A stretch of 32,304 nt of DNA from Actinobacteria bacterium OK074 (lineage in GTDB: Bacteria; Actinomycetota; Actinomycetes; Streptomycetales; Streptomycetaceae): contig LJCV01000029.1 in NCBI GenBank assembly GCA_001298575.1, forward strand, positions 1 through 32,304. The letters are read 5' to 3'. Under the pieces are notes generated by a model that ran no database searches, was not told the DNA's origin, and saw nothing but the letters and a program-made list of their open reading frames with translations. This document shows, piece by piece, positions 24,588-32,070 of the stretch (the stretch's first letter is position 1; each line of letters begins with the position of its first letter). The translations under genes and the position numbers were made by a program.

Positions 24588-24624
24588 ACGCAGTATGGAC
24601 GCGTGGAAACGCAGTACGGACGCG
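24588..24624. repeat. Direct repeat ACGCAGTAYGGACGCG, 21-bp period
   Basis: ACGCAGTATGGACGCG (24588-24603) and ACGCAGTACGGACGCG (24609-24624) differ at one position and start exactly 21 bp apart, two helical turns. They lie 200-235 bp before the PrimPol-like gene. Confidence 0.65.
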
Positions 24625-24822
24625 GACGAAGCCCACGCTCGGCTCCTGGGGCTCCTCTTGTCCACAGCGGGCCGGCGGCACATCGAAGGTGCCCGCCCCT
24701 GGACGCGGTCTCACGCGACCAGGGTGTGAGGTGCCGGCAGGTACGCAAAGCGAAGTGATCGACACATGGTGTGATGTGATCCCCGGTGTTGCCAAGCGTG
24801 CAACGGAAAGGAACGAGCGCAC

Positions 24823-25497
24823 ATGCGCGAGATCCTCGGAAGGCTCGGAAGGCGACGCAGGCCGTTGTCCCCGCGAAGCGGCGGGAGGTCTGAGGTGATC
24901 GGCGCGGCCCTGACGTTCGCGACGGAGTGGCAGTGGCCCGTTCTGCCGGGAGTGGCGCCGGACCCGCAGGGTCCCGCCCGCTGCGGCTGCCCCGACCCGG
25001 AGTGCACGGTGCCGGGAGCACACCCCTTCGACCCCGCGCTGCTCGCGGCCACCACCGACGAGCGCATGGTCCGCTGGTGGTGGACCCAGCGCCCGGCCGC
25101 GCCGATCGTGCTGGCGACCGGCGGGAAGGCGCCGTGCGCGGTGAGCCTGCCCGCGCCCGCCGCCGCGCGTGCGCTGGCCGCGCTGGACCGCGCGGGCATG
25201 CGGCTCGGCCCGGTCGTCGCCGCGCCGCACCGCTGGGCGATCCTGGTGGCGCCCTACTCCTTCGAACAACTCGGCGAACTGCTCTACGCCCAGGACCACG
25301 TCCCCGGCTCCCTCCGCTTCCACGGCGAGGGCGGATTCCTCGCCCTGCCCCCCTCCGAGACCGGCCACGGCACGGTCCGCTGGGAGCGCGCACCCCTGCC
25401 GGGGTCGGCCGCGCCGTGGGTACCGGACGTGGAGGCCGTGGTGGACGCGACGGTCGAGGCGATCAACCGGACGGGGGTCAGCGCGCCGGAGTTCTAG
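24823..25497 (+). CDS. PrimPol-like protein (PF09250 type), catalytic residues apparently lost
   Basis: 224 residues. The pattern after a basic N-terminus fits the bifunctional DNA primase/polymerase N-terminal domain: AALTFATEWQWPVLPG, a CGCPDPEC cluster (Cys54, Cys56, Cys61) followed by PGAHP, then ATTDERMVRWWWTQRPAAPIVLATGG 76-101. Active members continue with a SGL..LDVD segment carrying the DxD metal ligands; here it reads KAPCAVSLPAP, without acids. GHGTVRWE 181-188 fits the later part. Single-domain proteins of this kind are common in Streptomyces and not linked to a known replicon function. GGAAAGGA at 24805-24812 precedes ATG 24823 by ten bases. Confidence 0.8.
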   Translation: MREILGRLGRRRRPLSPRSGGRSEVIGAALTFATEWQWPVLPGVAPDPQGPARCGCPDPECTVPGAHPFDPALLAATTDERMVRWWWTQRPAAPIVLATGGKAPCAVSLPAPAAARALAALDRAGMRLGPVVAAPHRWAILVAPYSFEQLGELLYAQDHVPGSLRFHGEGGFLALPPSETGHGTVRWERAPLPGSAAPWVPDVEAVVDATVEAINRTGVSAPEF

Positions 25498-25538
25498 GGC
25501 GTGCTTGGGGTTGAGGGGCGCGGTGCGGTGCGGCTGCG

Positions 25539-25659
25539 CGCGCGTGGGGCTGCGCGGTGGGTTCGGTTCCGTTGCGGCCACGCGCGCGTGGGGCTGCGGG
25601 CGCCGCGACCGGGCCGTCGTGCCGCATGCGGGTTGCGGGCACGCGCGCGTGGGGCTGCG
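25539..25659. repeat. Three copies of CGCGCGTGGGGCTGCG
   Basis: The 16-mer occurs at 25539-25554, 25583-25598 and 25644-25659. The second and third copies overlap the palindrome CACGCGCGCGTG. The region 25498-25838 (341 bp) has no credible gene: all six frames are open by GC bias and the predicted peptides only repeat Pro-His-Ala-Arg-like units. Copies may act as hairpins after the PrimPol-like gene. Confidence 0.75.
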
Positions 25660-25838
25660 TTCGGGAGGGCGAGCGCCTTGGCGAGGCTGCGTCCCTCCAC
25701 CCACGCGCACGTGCATGCACCACACCTCCCGGTCGTCCGCAAGAGCCCTCACCCGTACGGGTGTGAGCGCGCCCGAGTTACCGGGGCGCCCGGCGTGCGG
25801 CGGGTTCCGCGGCCCTGACGGGTCGTTATCTTCGGCTC

Positions 25839-26645
25839 ATGCAGCCTCAGCCCAGCGAGCGTCAGCCCCAGCAGAGCCCGGTCGACGGGCCGTCGGGGGA
25901 ACGACCGCCCGGTGGGCGCTCCCGGTCGCACGGAGTACGGCGTCCGGCGCCCGGGACCCCGGGTACCCACCGCGTCCGGCTCGTCGCCCTCGCGGGGACC
26001 GCCGTGGCCGTCGTCGCGCTGTCGCTCGCCGTGGCGTCCGCCGGGACGGTCGGTGACGAGGGGCGCGCGCTCGCCCGTACCGTCGGCGACGCGGGAGGAC
26101 TCCTCGGCCGGGACGGACAGGCGGCGCGAAGTGGCGAAAACGCGCCCCGGGGCGGCGCTCCGGGAGAAACCCGGGACGACGCGGACGATGCCGGGGACGA
26201 CATCCGGGGCGGTACCGGGGGTGCCGGAGCCGATGCCCGCGAAGGTGACGAGAAAGCGCCCGCGCCCACCGGTTCCCCGCGGCTGCTCGGGCTCGGTGTG
26301 GCCACCGCCGCGCGCTGCGGACCCCAGCTCTCCTCCCCCGACGGCGTCGAGGCGCAGACCTGCGTCCTGTCCCAGGGCGCGGACACCTGGGCGCGCACCT
26401 ACTACCGCAACGCCACCGGTGAGGACGTGACCACCGTCCTGAGCCTGCTTGAGCCCGACGGCCGCACCGTACGGATCGACTGCGAGGTGGGCGCCGAGGA
26501 CGACCCGGGGGTGTGCGAGACGCCCAGGGAGCGGGCGGCGGGAGACCTGGGCGCGTACACGGCGATCGCGGAGTTCGCGCGGGGTGCGCGTGGCCCGCTG
26601 CTGCTGCGCTCGGGGAGCAACTCGACCGAGCCGGAGGGGAGTTGA
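25839..26645 (+). CDS. Membrane-anchored hypothetical protein with extracytoplasmic domain
   Basis: 268 residues, not recognised. A Pro/Arg/Gln-rich cytoplasmic N-terminus (1-46) is followed by one membrane helix (about 47-68), a disordered Gly/Asp-rich stretch (85-140), and a folded region (148-255) with three Cys (in AARCGPQ, AQTCVLS and RIDCEVG/GVCETP) that could form disulfides outside the cell. Contains ADTWARTYYRNATGED and LSLLEPDGRTVRIDC. No Shine-Dalgarno; TATCTT (25827-25832) ends six bases before ATG 25839, so the transcript may be leaderless. A strong hairpin ends the unit. Confidence 0.75.
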   Translation: MQPQPSERQPQQSPVDGPSGERPPGGRSRSHGVRRPAPGTPGTHRVRLVALAGTAVAVVALSLAVASAGTVGDEGRALARTVGDAGGLLGRDGQAARSGENAPRGGAPGETRDDADDAGDDIRGGTGGAGADAREGDEKAPAPTGSPRLLGLGVATAARCGPQLSSPDGVEAQTCVLSQGADTWARTYYRNATGEDVTTVLSLLEPDGRTVRIDCEVGAEDDPGVCETPRERAAGDLGAYTAIAEFARGARGPLLLRSGSNSTEPEGS

Positions 26646-26709
26646 CCGCGCCGCCTGACGGGGTGTCGGCCACGGCGGGGGGCGGTGGGTGACCCCGGGC
26701 AAGCAAAGA

Positions 26710-26747
26710 CCCGGTTGCTGACGACGGGGGATGCATCAGCAACCGGG
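26710..26747 (+). terminator. Perfect 12-bp hairpin after the anchored hypothetical gene
   Basis: CCCGGTTGCTGA (26710-26721) and TCAGCAACCGGG (26736-26747) with a 14-base loop, 65 bases after the stop. Unlike most hairpins here it is AT-containing and precise. Confidence 0.75.
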
Positions 26748-27055
26748 CTATTGGAACCGTAACAAGAGATCGGCGCTTCGCAAATTCCATCTCCCCTATT
26801 CGGACACGTATTTGCTTGTCACGATGGGGAGTTGTGACAGGAGTCACCCGGCAATGGGTACATGCGGGCAACGGGCCGGACACCCGGAAGTGCCCGGCCG
26901 GACCACGTCCGCACATGTGGACGACGATCATCCGGCTGCCCGGAGCACTGTCCGGATTGTGTGCCCGGGCAACGGCCGGCCTGCCCCACGGAAGGTGCCA
27001 AGGGGGCGGATCCCACCGTCTGGTCGAGTCCGCCCGGCCGGCCCCTTCCCGGCGC
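26748..27055. other. Intergenic region between converging genes, left half AT-rich
   Basis: 308 bp with no supported gene. Bases 26748-26830 are markedly AT-rich for this genome. An inverted repeat GTGAC-AGGA-GTCAC lies at 26834-26847 and a GC hairpin (GGCCGG-A-CAC / GTG-C-CCGGCC) at 26874-26899. The open plus-strand frame from 26731 loses normal codon bias and starts inside a terminator loop. Confidence 0.55.
26874..26899. terminator. GC hairpin downstream of the SEC-C gene
   Basis: GGCCGGACAC (26874-26883) and GTGCCCGGCC (26890-26899) pair with one mismatch around a six-base loop. About 155 bases beyond the minus-strand SEC-C stop; may serve either strand. Confidence 0.4.
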
Positions 27056-28045
27056 TCAGCTCAGCGTCACCTGGCGGTTCGTCAGGCCGCCGCGGGCCCG
27101 GCGCTCGTCCGGGGTGAGCGGGGCGTCGGTGGCGAGCGCGGTGGCGAGCCGTTCGGCGAACTCGGCCGCGGGCTTTTCGACGTCGTCGGCGGTGACCCCG
27201 CTCGGCAGGTCCCACACCGGCACGGTCAGGCCGTGCGCACGGAACGAACCCACCAGCCGCGTGCCCTCGCCGAGCCCCGAAGTACCTGCCGCGTGCAGTC
27301 GAGCCAACGCGTCCAGAAGCTTCTCCTCCGGGTACGGCATGACCCACCGCAGGTGGTTCTTCTCCGGCGTCTCGCACCAGTACGCCGAGTCCACGCCGGT
27401 CAGCCGTACGGTCGGGATGGCGGCGGCGTTGGCGCGCTCCAGGGAGGCCGCCACGTCCGGGGCCGCGTTGTCCGCGTCCGGCACCCAGAACTCGAAGCCG
27501 GCGTGCACAACTGGCTCGAAGGCGCCCTCGGGGTCGAGCAGGTCCTGGAGCCGGGGCCCCTCGGCGGGCGCCCGGCGGCCCTGCACCGGGGTGCCGGGTT
27601 CGGCGGTGAGCGCGCGCGTGAGGGTGTCCGCGAGGTCGCGGCTGATGTCGCCCGACGCGGTGTCGTTCTGCAGGCCGATCAGGACCGAGCCGTCGTCGCG
27701 GCGCAGTGCGGGCCAGGCCATCGGCAGCACGGTGGCGAGCGTCACGGCGGGCACGCCCTCGGGGAGCGGGTCCTTCAGCGTCAGCGTGACGGTGGCCGCG
27801 GGCACCAGCTCGCGCAGCGCCACCCAGTCGCCCTCGCCGGACAGCCCCTCGAAGGGGCGCTGCACCAGCTCGGTCACCGCGTGCGCGGCGGCCCGGCCGT
27901 GGCAGCCCTTGTAGCGCCGGCCGCTGCCGCAGGGGCAGGGTTCGCGGGCGCCGACGACCGGGAAGTCTCCATCAGCACCTGCGGTGCGGGCACCGTCGGT
28001 GGTCCGCGGCCGGCCGGCCTTCGTCTGGGGTCGCTTCTTGGCCAT
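27056..28045 (-). CDS. SEC-C motif protein, DUF5926 family
   Basis: 329 residues. The N-terminus is basic and starts MAKKRPQTKAG. A SEC-C zinc motif CPCGSGRRYKGCH (Cys37, Cys39, Cys48, His49) follows, the same zinc knuckle as at the SecA C-terminus, which binds SecB and ribosomes. The rest (60-329) matches what I recall as DUF5926, conserved in actinobacteria, with no known function. GGGAG lies about nine bases before ATG 28045. Monocistronic in appearance, with a DnaA-box-like site 76 bases upstream. Confidence 0.85.
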   Translation of the reverse strand: MAKKRPQTKAGRPRTTDGARTAGADGDFPVVGAREPCPCGSGRRYKGCHGRAAAHAVTELVQRPFEGLSGEGDWVALRELVPAATVTLTLKDPLPEGVPAVTLATVLPMAWPALRRDDGSVLIGLQNDTASGDISRDLADTLTRALTAEPGTPVQGRRAPAEGPRLQDLLDPEGAFEPVVHAGFEFWVPDADNAAPDVAASLERANAAAIPTVRLTGVDSAYWCETPEKNHLRWVMPYPEEKLLDALARLHAAGTSGLGEGTRLVGSFRAHGLTVPVWDLPSGVTADDVEKPAAEFAERLATALATDAPLTPDERRARGGLTNRQVTLS

Positions 28046-28120
28046 CTGGCTGTCTCCCGGTTACGGCTCGTCTCGTTACGGGCGCGAGCCTAGCCGCTCG
28101 TACGAGAGCCGACCGGAACC

Positions 28121-28129
28121 TGTGGACAA
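28121..28129 (-). promoter_or_regulatory. Single perfect DnaA box (TTGTCCACA)
   Basis: TGTGGACAA on the plus strand is the complement of TTGTCCACA, the preferred Streptomyces DnaA box. It stands alone upstream of the SEC-C gene. A palindrome CTCGTACGAG lies at 28097-28106. Confidence 0.5.
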
Positions 28130-28246
28130 CTCGTGGAGAGAGGTGTGCCGGGGGTGCCGGTGCCCCTCGGACCAGGCCCGGCCCGGTGCGCGGCGCACGC
28201 TTGTCGACGCCGCTCGGCCCGGGCCGTCGTACCCGTCTCCGTCCGC

Positions 28247-28825
28247 CTACCCGTCGTATCCGTCTGCGTAGCCGTCGTATCCGTCCGCGTAGCCGTCCGT
28301 GAAGTCCAGGTCGGCCATGCGGGAGACCGAGGGCGCGCTCACGCGGGCGGCGAAGTCCTCGCGGCGGTGGGCGGCCGTGGTGTCGTCGGCGGTGTCCTGG
28401 ACGACGACCCAGACGGTGACCTCGCCGCGAGCGTCGTCCCGGACGCCCCAGTCCTTGGCGAGTGCCGTGATGATGTTCAGACCGCGGCCGCCGTGCGCGG
28501 TGACCGACGGGGTCGACGGCACCGGGCGGGTCGGGCCGCCGCCGTCCGTCACCTCGACCGTCAGCCGCCCCGAGGTGTCGAAGCGCCACGCGGCGCGTAC
28601 GTCCCCGTCCCCGGTGAAGGCGTCACCGAGGGGCCTGCCGTGCCGACAGGCATTGCTCAACAGTTCGGACAGGATCAGTACGGCGTCGTCGATGACCGTT
28701 TCCGATATGCCACCGTCGCGCAGCTGATCGCGCATCCGGTGTCTCGCTTCTCCCACGCCCGCAGGGCCATGGGATACGGCCATGCTCGACGACGTGGGCA
28801 CTTCCTGTGCCACCACCAACGCCAC
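28247..28825 (-). CDS. RsbW-like ATP-binding protein with repeat C-terminus
   Basis: 192 residues. HATPase_c_2 domain: N-box ILSELLSNACRHGRP 51-65, G1 DGGGP 94-98, G2 GRGLNIITALAKDWGV 113-128. As at 18639 it should act on a sigma-factor regulator; many Streptomyces proteins of this size are orphan. The C-terminus (from 177) is a Gly-Tyr-Ala-Asp repeat. The GTG at 28825 is chosen because AAGGAGG (28840-28834) sits eight bases upstream; longer starts further up lack such a site. A Met at residue 15 is also possible. Confidence 0.85.
   Translation of the reverse strand: MALVVAQEVPTSSSMAVSHGPAGVGEARHRMRDQLRDGGISETVIDDAVLILSELLSNACRHGRPLGDAFTGDGDVRAAWRFDTSGRLTVEVTDGGGPTRPVPSTPSVTAHGGRGLNIITALAKDWGVRDDARGEVTVWVVVQDTADDTTAAHRREDFAARVSAPSVSRMADLDFTDGYADGYDGYADGYDG
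28251..28292 (-). repeat. 21-bp tandem repeat at the 3' end of the RsbW-like gene
   Basis: CCGTCGTATCCGTCYGCGTAG at 28251-28271 and 28272-28292, one difference, encoding Gly-Tyr-Ala-Asp-Gly-Tyr-Asp units. A degraded further copy (CCGTCGTACCCGTC...) at about 28226-28250 lies beyond the stop codon at 28247-28249. Confidence 0.8.
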
Positions 28826-29077
28826 CCCCGAGACCTCCTTCGCCCCACGCCACGGTGTGAATGCCCCCCTGGGCTGGACCGGAAACCGGCCAATCCAGGT
28901 CCCCTGACGCATTCGTAACGATCGGATACGGAACGAACGCGCCGGTGCACTCCCTGTGAGCGCGTGGCCGGATTTCACCCGTTTTAAAGTCTGGTTCGAA
29001 GATCGTCCGGTGCACGCTTGGTGACTTCTTGATCCTCCGATGGGAAGGGATTTGCGAGTTTGCTTTCCGGACCCGGA

Positions 29078-29117
29078 AGACGGCCCTCCACGCGTGCGTG
29101 GCCGTTTTCGGCCGTCT
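29078..29117 (-). terminator. Nested hairpin after the glycerophosphodiesterase gene
   Basis: Outer stem AGACGGCC/GGCCGTCT (29078-29085, 29110-29117) and inner CCACG/CGTGG (29088-29092, 29097-29101), shortly after the stop at 29131 on the minus strand. The remaining part of 28826-29130 is the AT-richer upstream region of the RsbW-like gene; I could not fix promoter hexamers. Confidence 0.6.
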
Positions 29118-29130
29118 CGGGGCGGTGGCG

Positions 29131-29967
29131 CTAGCGCCCCAGCCGGTCCAGTACCGCCCGCGGACGGTTGGTGATGATGGCGTCGACGCCCAGGTCGACG
29201 CAGAGGTCGACGTCCGCGGGTTCGTTGACGGTCCACACGTGGACCTGGTGTCCGGCCCGCTTCAGGCGCTCGATGTAGGCGGGGTGGTTGCGCACGATCC
29301 GGATCGACGGGCCCGCGATCCGTACGCCCGCGGGCAGCCGTCCGTCGCGCAGCCGGGGGGAGACGAACTGCATCAGGTAGACCGTCGGCAGCGTCGGGGA
29401 GGCGGCCCGTACGCGGTGCAGGGAGCGCGCCGAGAAGCTCATCACGCGCACCGGGGAGGCGGCGGGGGACTCGGGGGCGTCGAGCCCGAACCGCTTGAGG
29501 AGCAGCAACAGCCGTTCCTCGACCTGGCCGGCCCAGCGGGTGGGGTGCTTGGTCTCGACGGCCAGCCGTACCGGGCGCCCGGCGTCGGCCACGAGTTCGA
29601 GCAGCCGTTCGAGGGTGAGGACGGAGGTGTCCGCGCGGTCCTCGGGCCGGTGCTCCCAGTCGGGCTCGTCGGTGCCCTCGTAGCGCCCTCTGAAGGGCTC
29701 GCGGTTCTTCCAGGAGCCGAAGTCCAGGGCGGCGAGATCGGCGAGCTCCAGGGCGGAGACGGCGCCGCGGCCGTTGGAGGTGCGGTTGACGCGCCGGTCG
29801 TGGACGCAGACGAGATGGCCGTCCGCGGTCAGCCGTACGTCGCACTCAAGGGCGTCGGCCCCGTCCTCGATCGCCTTCTTGTACGCGGCCAGGGTGTGCT
29901 CGGGGGCGTCTTCCGAGGCTCCGCGATGGGCGACGACCTGGATCGGATGCTGTCGTGCGTGGGTCAC
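29131..29967 (-). CDS. Glycerophosphodiester phosphodiesterase
   Basis: 278 residues, a single GDPD TIM-barrel. Catalytic and metal residues: His14-Arg15 in AHRGASE, Glu23 (PEHT), Glu41 and Asp43 (ALECDVRL), His56 (VCVHD). VETKHP and VHVWTVNEP complete the family pattern. It hydrolyses glycerophosphodiesters from phospholipids to glycerol-3-phosphate and an alcohol. There is no signal peptide, so probably cytoplasmic. GTG 29967 is the only start near the conserved N-terminus; the Shine-Dalgarno is weak. Confidence 0.92.
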   Translation of the reverse strand: MTHARQHPIQVVAHRGASEDAPEHTLAAYKKAIEDGADALECDVRLTADGHLVCVHDRRVNRTSNGRGAVSALELADLAALDFGSWKNREPFRGRYEGTDEPDWEHRPEDRADTSVLTLERLLELVADAGRPVRLAVETKHPTRWAGQVEERLLLLLKRFGLDAPESPAASPVRVMSFSARSLHRVRAASPTLPTVYLMQFVSPRLRDGRLPAGVRIAGPSIRIVRNHPAYIERLKRAGHQVHVWTVNEPADVDLCVDLGVDAIITNRPRAVLDRLGR

Positions 29968-30325
29968 CGCGTCATGGTGCCACCGCGCGGGGGCGGACGC
30001 CTGACCACGGCCGGAGTATGAGGCACCCGGCAGGCGGTCCGGAAGGCTGGAACATGAGCATCGGCTGAGTATTGTCTGAGGATTACCTGGATGGCCGTAC
30101 GGACGAACCTTTGGTCATACGTGTCCTATATAAAGGTTAGCCAGGTATCCATAGAGACCGCTTATGGTGCCCTGACGGCCGGTGGGAAAAGCTGACGTCG
30201 TACACATGAACCCACATGCACCGCACAGCACTCCACAGCTTGCCTCGCGCCGGTCCGTCCTCAAGCGTGAACGAGCGTGACCGAGTGCGACCCAGGACAC
30301 CAGCCGTGGATCGAGGAGAAGAGCT
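29968..30325. promoter_or_regulatory. Divergent upstream region of GDPD and HtrA-like genes
   Basis: 358 bp without a gene. Bases 30055-30175 are AT-rich and include CCTTTGGTCATACGTGTCCTA followed by TATAAAGG, an inverted CCTTT...AAAGG. This is the likely promoter zone of the protease gene, giving a leader of 100 bases or more, but I cannot assign hexamers with correct spacing. Confidence 0.45.
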
Positions 30326-31813
30326 GTGAGCAGCACCGAGAACGAGGGCACCGCGGTACCCCCGGCCCCGTCTGCACCCCCTGTGCCGGTGGACACTCCC
30401 GCTGCTTCCGCGCAGGGCGCGGTGCCCGGAGGGGCCACCCCGTCCACGACGGGCGCACCCGACAGCGAACCCACCGCCGTACTCCCGCCGGTCCCCGCGG
30501 GCGCACCCGGCGGCTACGGCGAGCAGGCACCCGCCCCGGGCGGCTACGGCGACGCCCCGGTCACTTCCTCCCCCGCCGACGCCTCCTGGCCGCCCCCGCC
30601 GCCGGCGACTCCGGCGTACGGCGACGCGAACGCGGCGTACGGCGGTGAGGGCTCCGGCGGCGGCTGGGGCGCCCCCTACGGGCAGCCCGCGCCCAAGCCG
30701 AAGGGGCGCGGCGGCCTGGTCGCCGCGATCCTGGTGGCCGCGCTGGTCGCCGGCGGTATCGGCGGCGGCATCGGCTACACGCTCGCCAAGAACGACGACG
30801 ACTCGTCCAGCTCGACCACGGTCTCCGCGGCCACGAGCGGCGGCGACGTCAAGCGCACCGCGGGCTCCGTGGCGAGCGTGGCCGCGTCGGCGCTGCCCAG
30901 CACGGTCACCATCGAGGCCGAGTCCACCAGCGGCGAGGGCGGCACCGGCACCGGATTCGTGTTCGACAAGCAGGGCCACATCGTCACCAACAACCACGTG
31001 GTGGCGGACGCGGTCGACGGCGGCAAGCTGACGGCGACCTTCCCCAACGGCAAGAAGTACGACGCCGAGGTGGTCGGCCACGCGCAGGGCTACGACGTCG
31101 CCGTCATCAAGCTCAAGAACGCCCCGTCCGACCTCCAGCCGCTCACCCTGGGCGACTCCGACAAGGTCGCGGTCGGCGACACGACGATCGCCATCGGCGC
31201 CCCCTTCGGCCTGTCGAACACGGTGACGACCGGCATCATCAGCGCCAAGAACCGCCCGGTGGCCTCCAGCGACGGCCAGTCCGGCTCCAGCACGTCGTAC
31301 ATGAGCGCGCTCCAGACGGACGCGTCGATCAACCCGGGCAACTCCGGCGGCCCGCTGCTGGACGCGCAGGGCGCGGTGATCGGCATCAACTCCGCGATCC
31401 AGTCGGCCGACACGGGCGGGCTCGGCACCACCGGCCAGTCCGGTTCGATCGGCCTCGGCTTCGCGATCCCGATCAACCAGGCCAAGTACGTGGCCCAGCA
31501 GCTGATCAAGACGGGCAAGCCGGTCTACCCGGTGATCGGCGCCTCCGTCTCGCTCGACGACAGCGCGGGCGGCGCCAAGATCACCAGCGGCGCGAGCGCG
31601 GTCACCTCGGGCGGCCCCGCCGACAAGGCGGGCCTCAAGGCGGGCGACGTCATCACCAAGCTCGACGACACGGAGATCGACAGCGGCCCCACCCTGATCG
31701 GCGCGATCTGGACCCACCGCCCCGGCGACAAGGTCTCGATCACCTACACCCGAGACGGCAAGACCAACACCGTGGACCTGACCCTGGGGTCGCGGGTGGG
31801 CGACAGCAGCTGA
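30326..31813 (+). CDS. Membrane-anchored HtrA/DegP-like serine protease with PDZ domain
   Basis: 495 residues. A long Pro/Gly/Ala-rich cytoplasmic N-terminus (1-126) precedes one membrane helix (129-151), a Ser/Thr linker, a trypsin-like domain (about 185-400) and a C-terminal PDZ domain (405-490). Catalytic triad: His224 (TNNHVV), Asp257 (YDVAVIKL), Ser340 (GNSGGP). It faces the outside and should degrade or sense misfolded exported proteins. The GTG at 30326 has GAGGAG (30313-30318) seven bases upstream. GGYGE and GGYGD repeats occur in the N-terminus. A hairpin follows the gene. Confidence 0.94.
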   Translation: MSSTENEGTAVPPAPSAPPVPVDTPAASAQGAVPGGATPSTTGAPDSEPTAVLPPVPAGAPGGYGEQAPAPGGYGDAPVTSSPADASWPPPPPATPAYGDANAAYGGEGSGGGWGAPYGQPAPKPKGRGGLVAAILVAALVAGGIGGGIGYTLAKNDDDSSSSTTVSAATSGGDVKRTAGSVASVAASALPSTVTIEAESTSGEGGTGTGFVFDKQGHIVTNNHVVADAVDGGKLTATFPNGKKYDAEVVGHAQGYDVAVIKLKNAPSDLQPLTLGDSDKVAVGDTTIAIGAPFGLSNTVTTGIISAKNRPVASSDGQSGSSTSYMSALQTDASINPGNSGGPLLDAQGAVIGINSAIQSADTGGLGTTGQSGSIGLGFAIPINQAKYVAQQLIKTGKPVYPVIGASVSLDDSAGGAKITSGASAVTSGGPADKAGLKAGDVITKLDDTEIDSGPTLIGAIWTHRPGDKVSITYTRDGKTNTVDLTLGSRVGDSS

Positions 31814-31845
31814 TCCCTCCGGGGGTCGGGCCGATACGGCCATGG

Positions 31846-31872
31846 GGCGGGCGCGGCTTTGGGGCGCCCGCC
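31846..31872 (+). terminator. Terminator after the HtrA-like gene
   Basis: GGCGGGCGC (31846-31854) pairs with GCGCCCGCC (31864-31872), nine-base loop, followed by TTTGCC, 33 bases after the stop. Confidence 0.75.
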
Positions 31873-31942
31873 TTTGCCGTACCCCCGGTAGCCGTTCTTG
31901 CCGCGCCCCGGCGCCCGCCACTGCCGCGGTCTGCTCCCGCCA

Positions 31943-31978
31943 CCCGGCGCGTGACCCGGCGTGTGACCCGGCGCGTGG
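31943..31978. repeat. Three tandem 12-bp units
   Basis: CCCGGCGCGTGA, CCCGGCGTGTGA, CCCGGCGCGTGG in a row, in the non-coding stretch before tRNA-Ser(UGA). No gene is supported in 31873-32070. Confidence 0.8.
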
Positions 31979-32070
31979 CCAACCTCCGGCCACCGGCGGA
32001 CCGCCATCCCGTGATCATGAACCCGCCGGGTACTCTGTACCCCGCTCCGGCCCCAGGTGGCCGGGGTGCG

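Larger units (their letters stand above)
24132..24822. other. 691-bp intergenic region, AT-richer, with phased repeats
   Basis: Divergent region between the GAF-PPM gene (minus) and the PrimPol-like gene (plus). I see no convincing gene. It holds two pairs of direct repeats (listed separately), an inverted repeat CTTGA-N7-TCAAG at 24334-24350, and a possible plus-strand promoter TTGAAA (24335) - CATATT (24357). Short frames, for example 24341-24406, lack Shine-Dalgarno sites and Streptomyces codon bias. Confidence 0.6.

Noticed and set aside
24434..24898. Plus-strand frame overlapping the PrimPol-like start
   Set aside because: No Shine-Dalgarno, composition like non-coding GC-rich sequence, and it overlaps a recognisable gene.
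25478..25752. Minus-strand frames in the GC-repeat region
   Set aside because: Their peptides only mirror the DNA repeat (Pro-His-Ala-Arg units) and no start signal is seen.
26731..27117. Plus-strand 128-residue frame
   Set aside because: It starts inside a terminator loop, has no Shine-Dalgarno, atypical codon use, and overlaps the end of the SEC-C gene.
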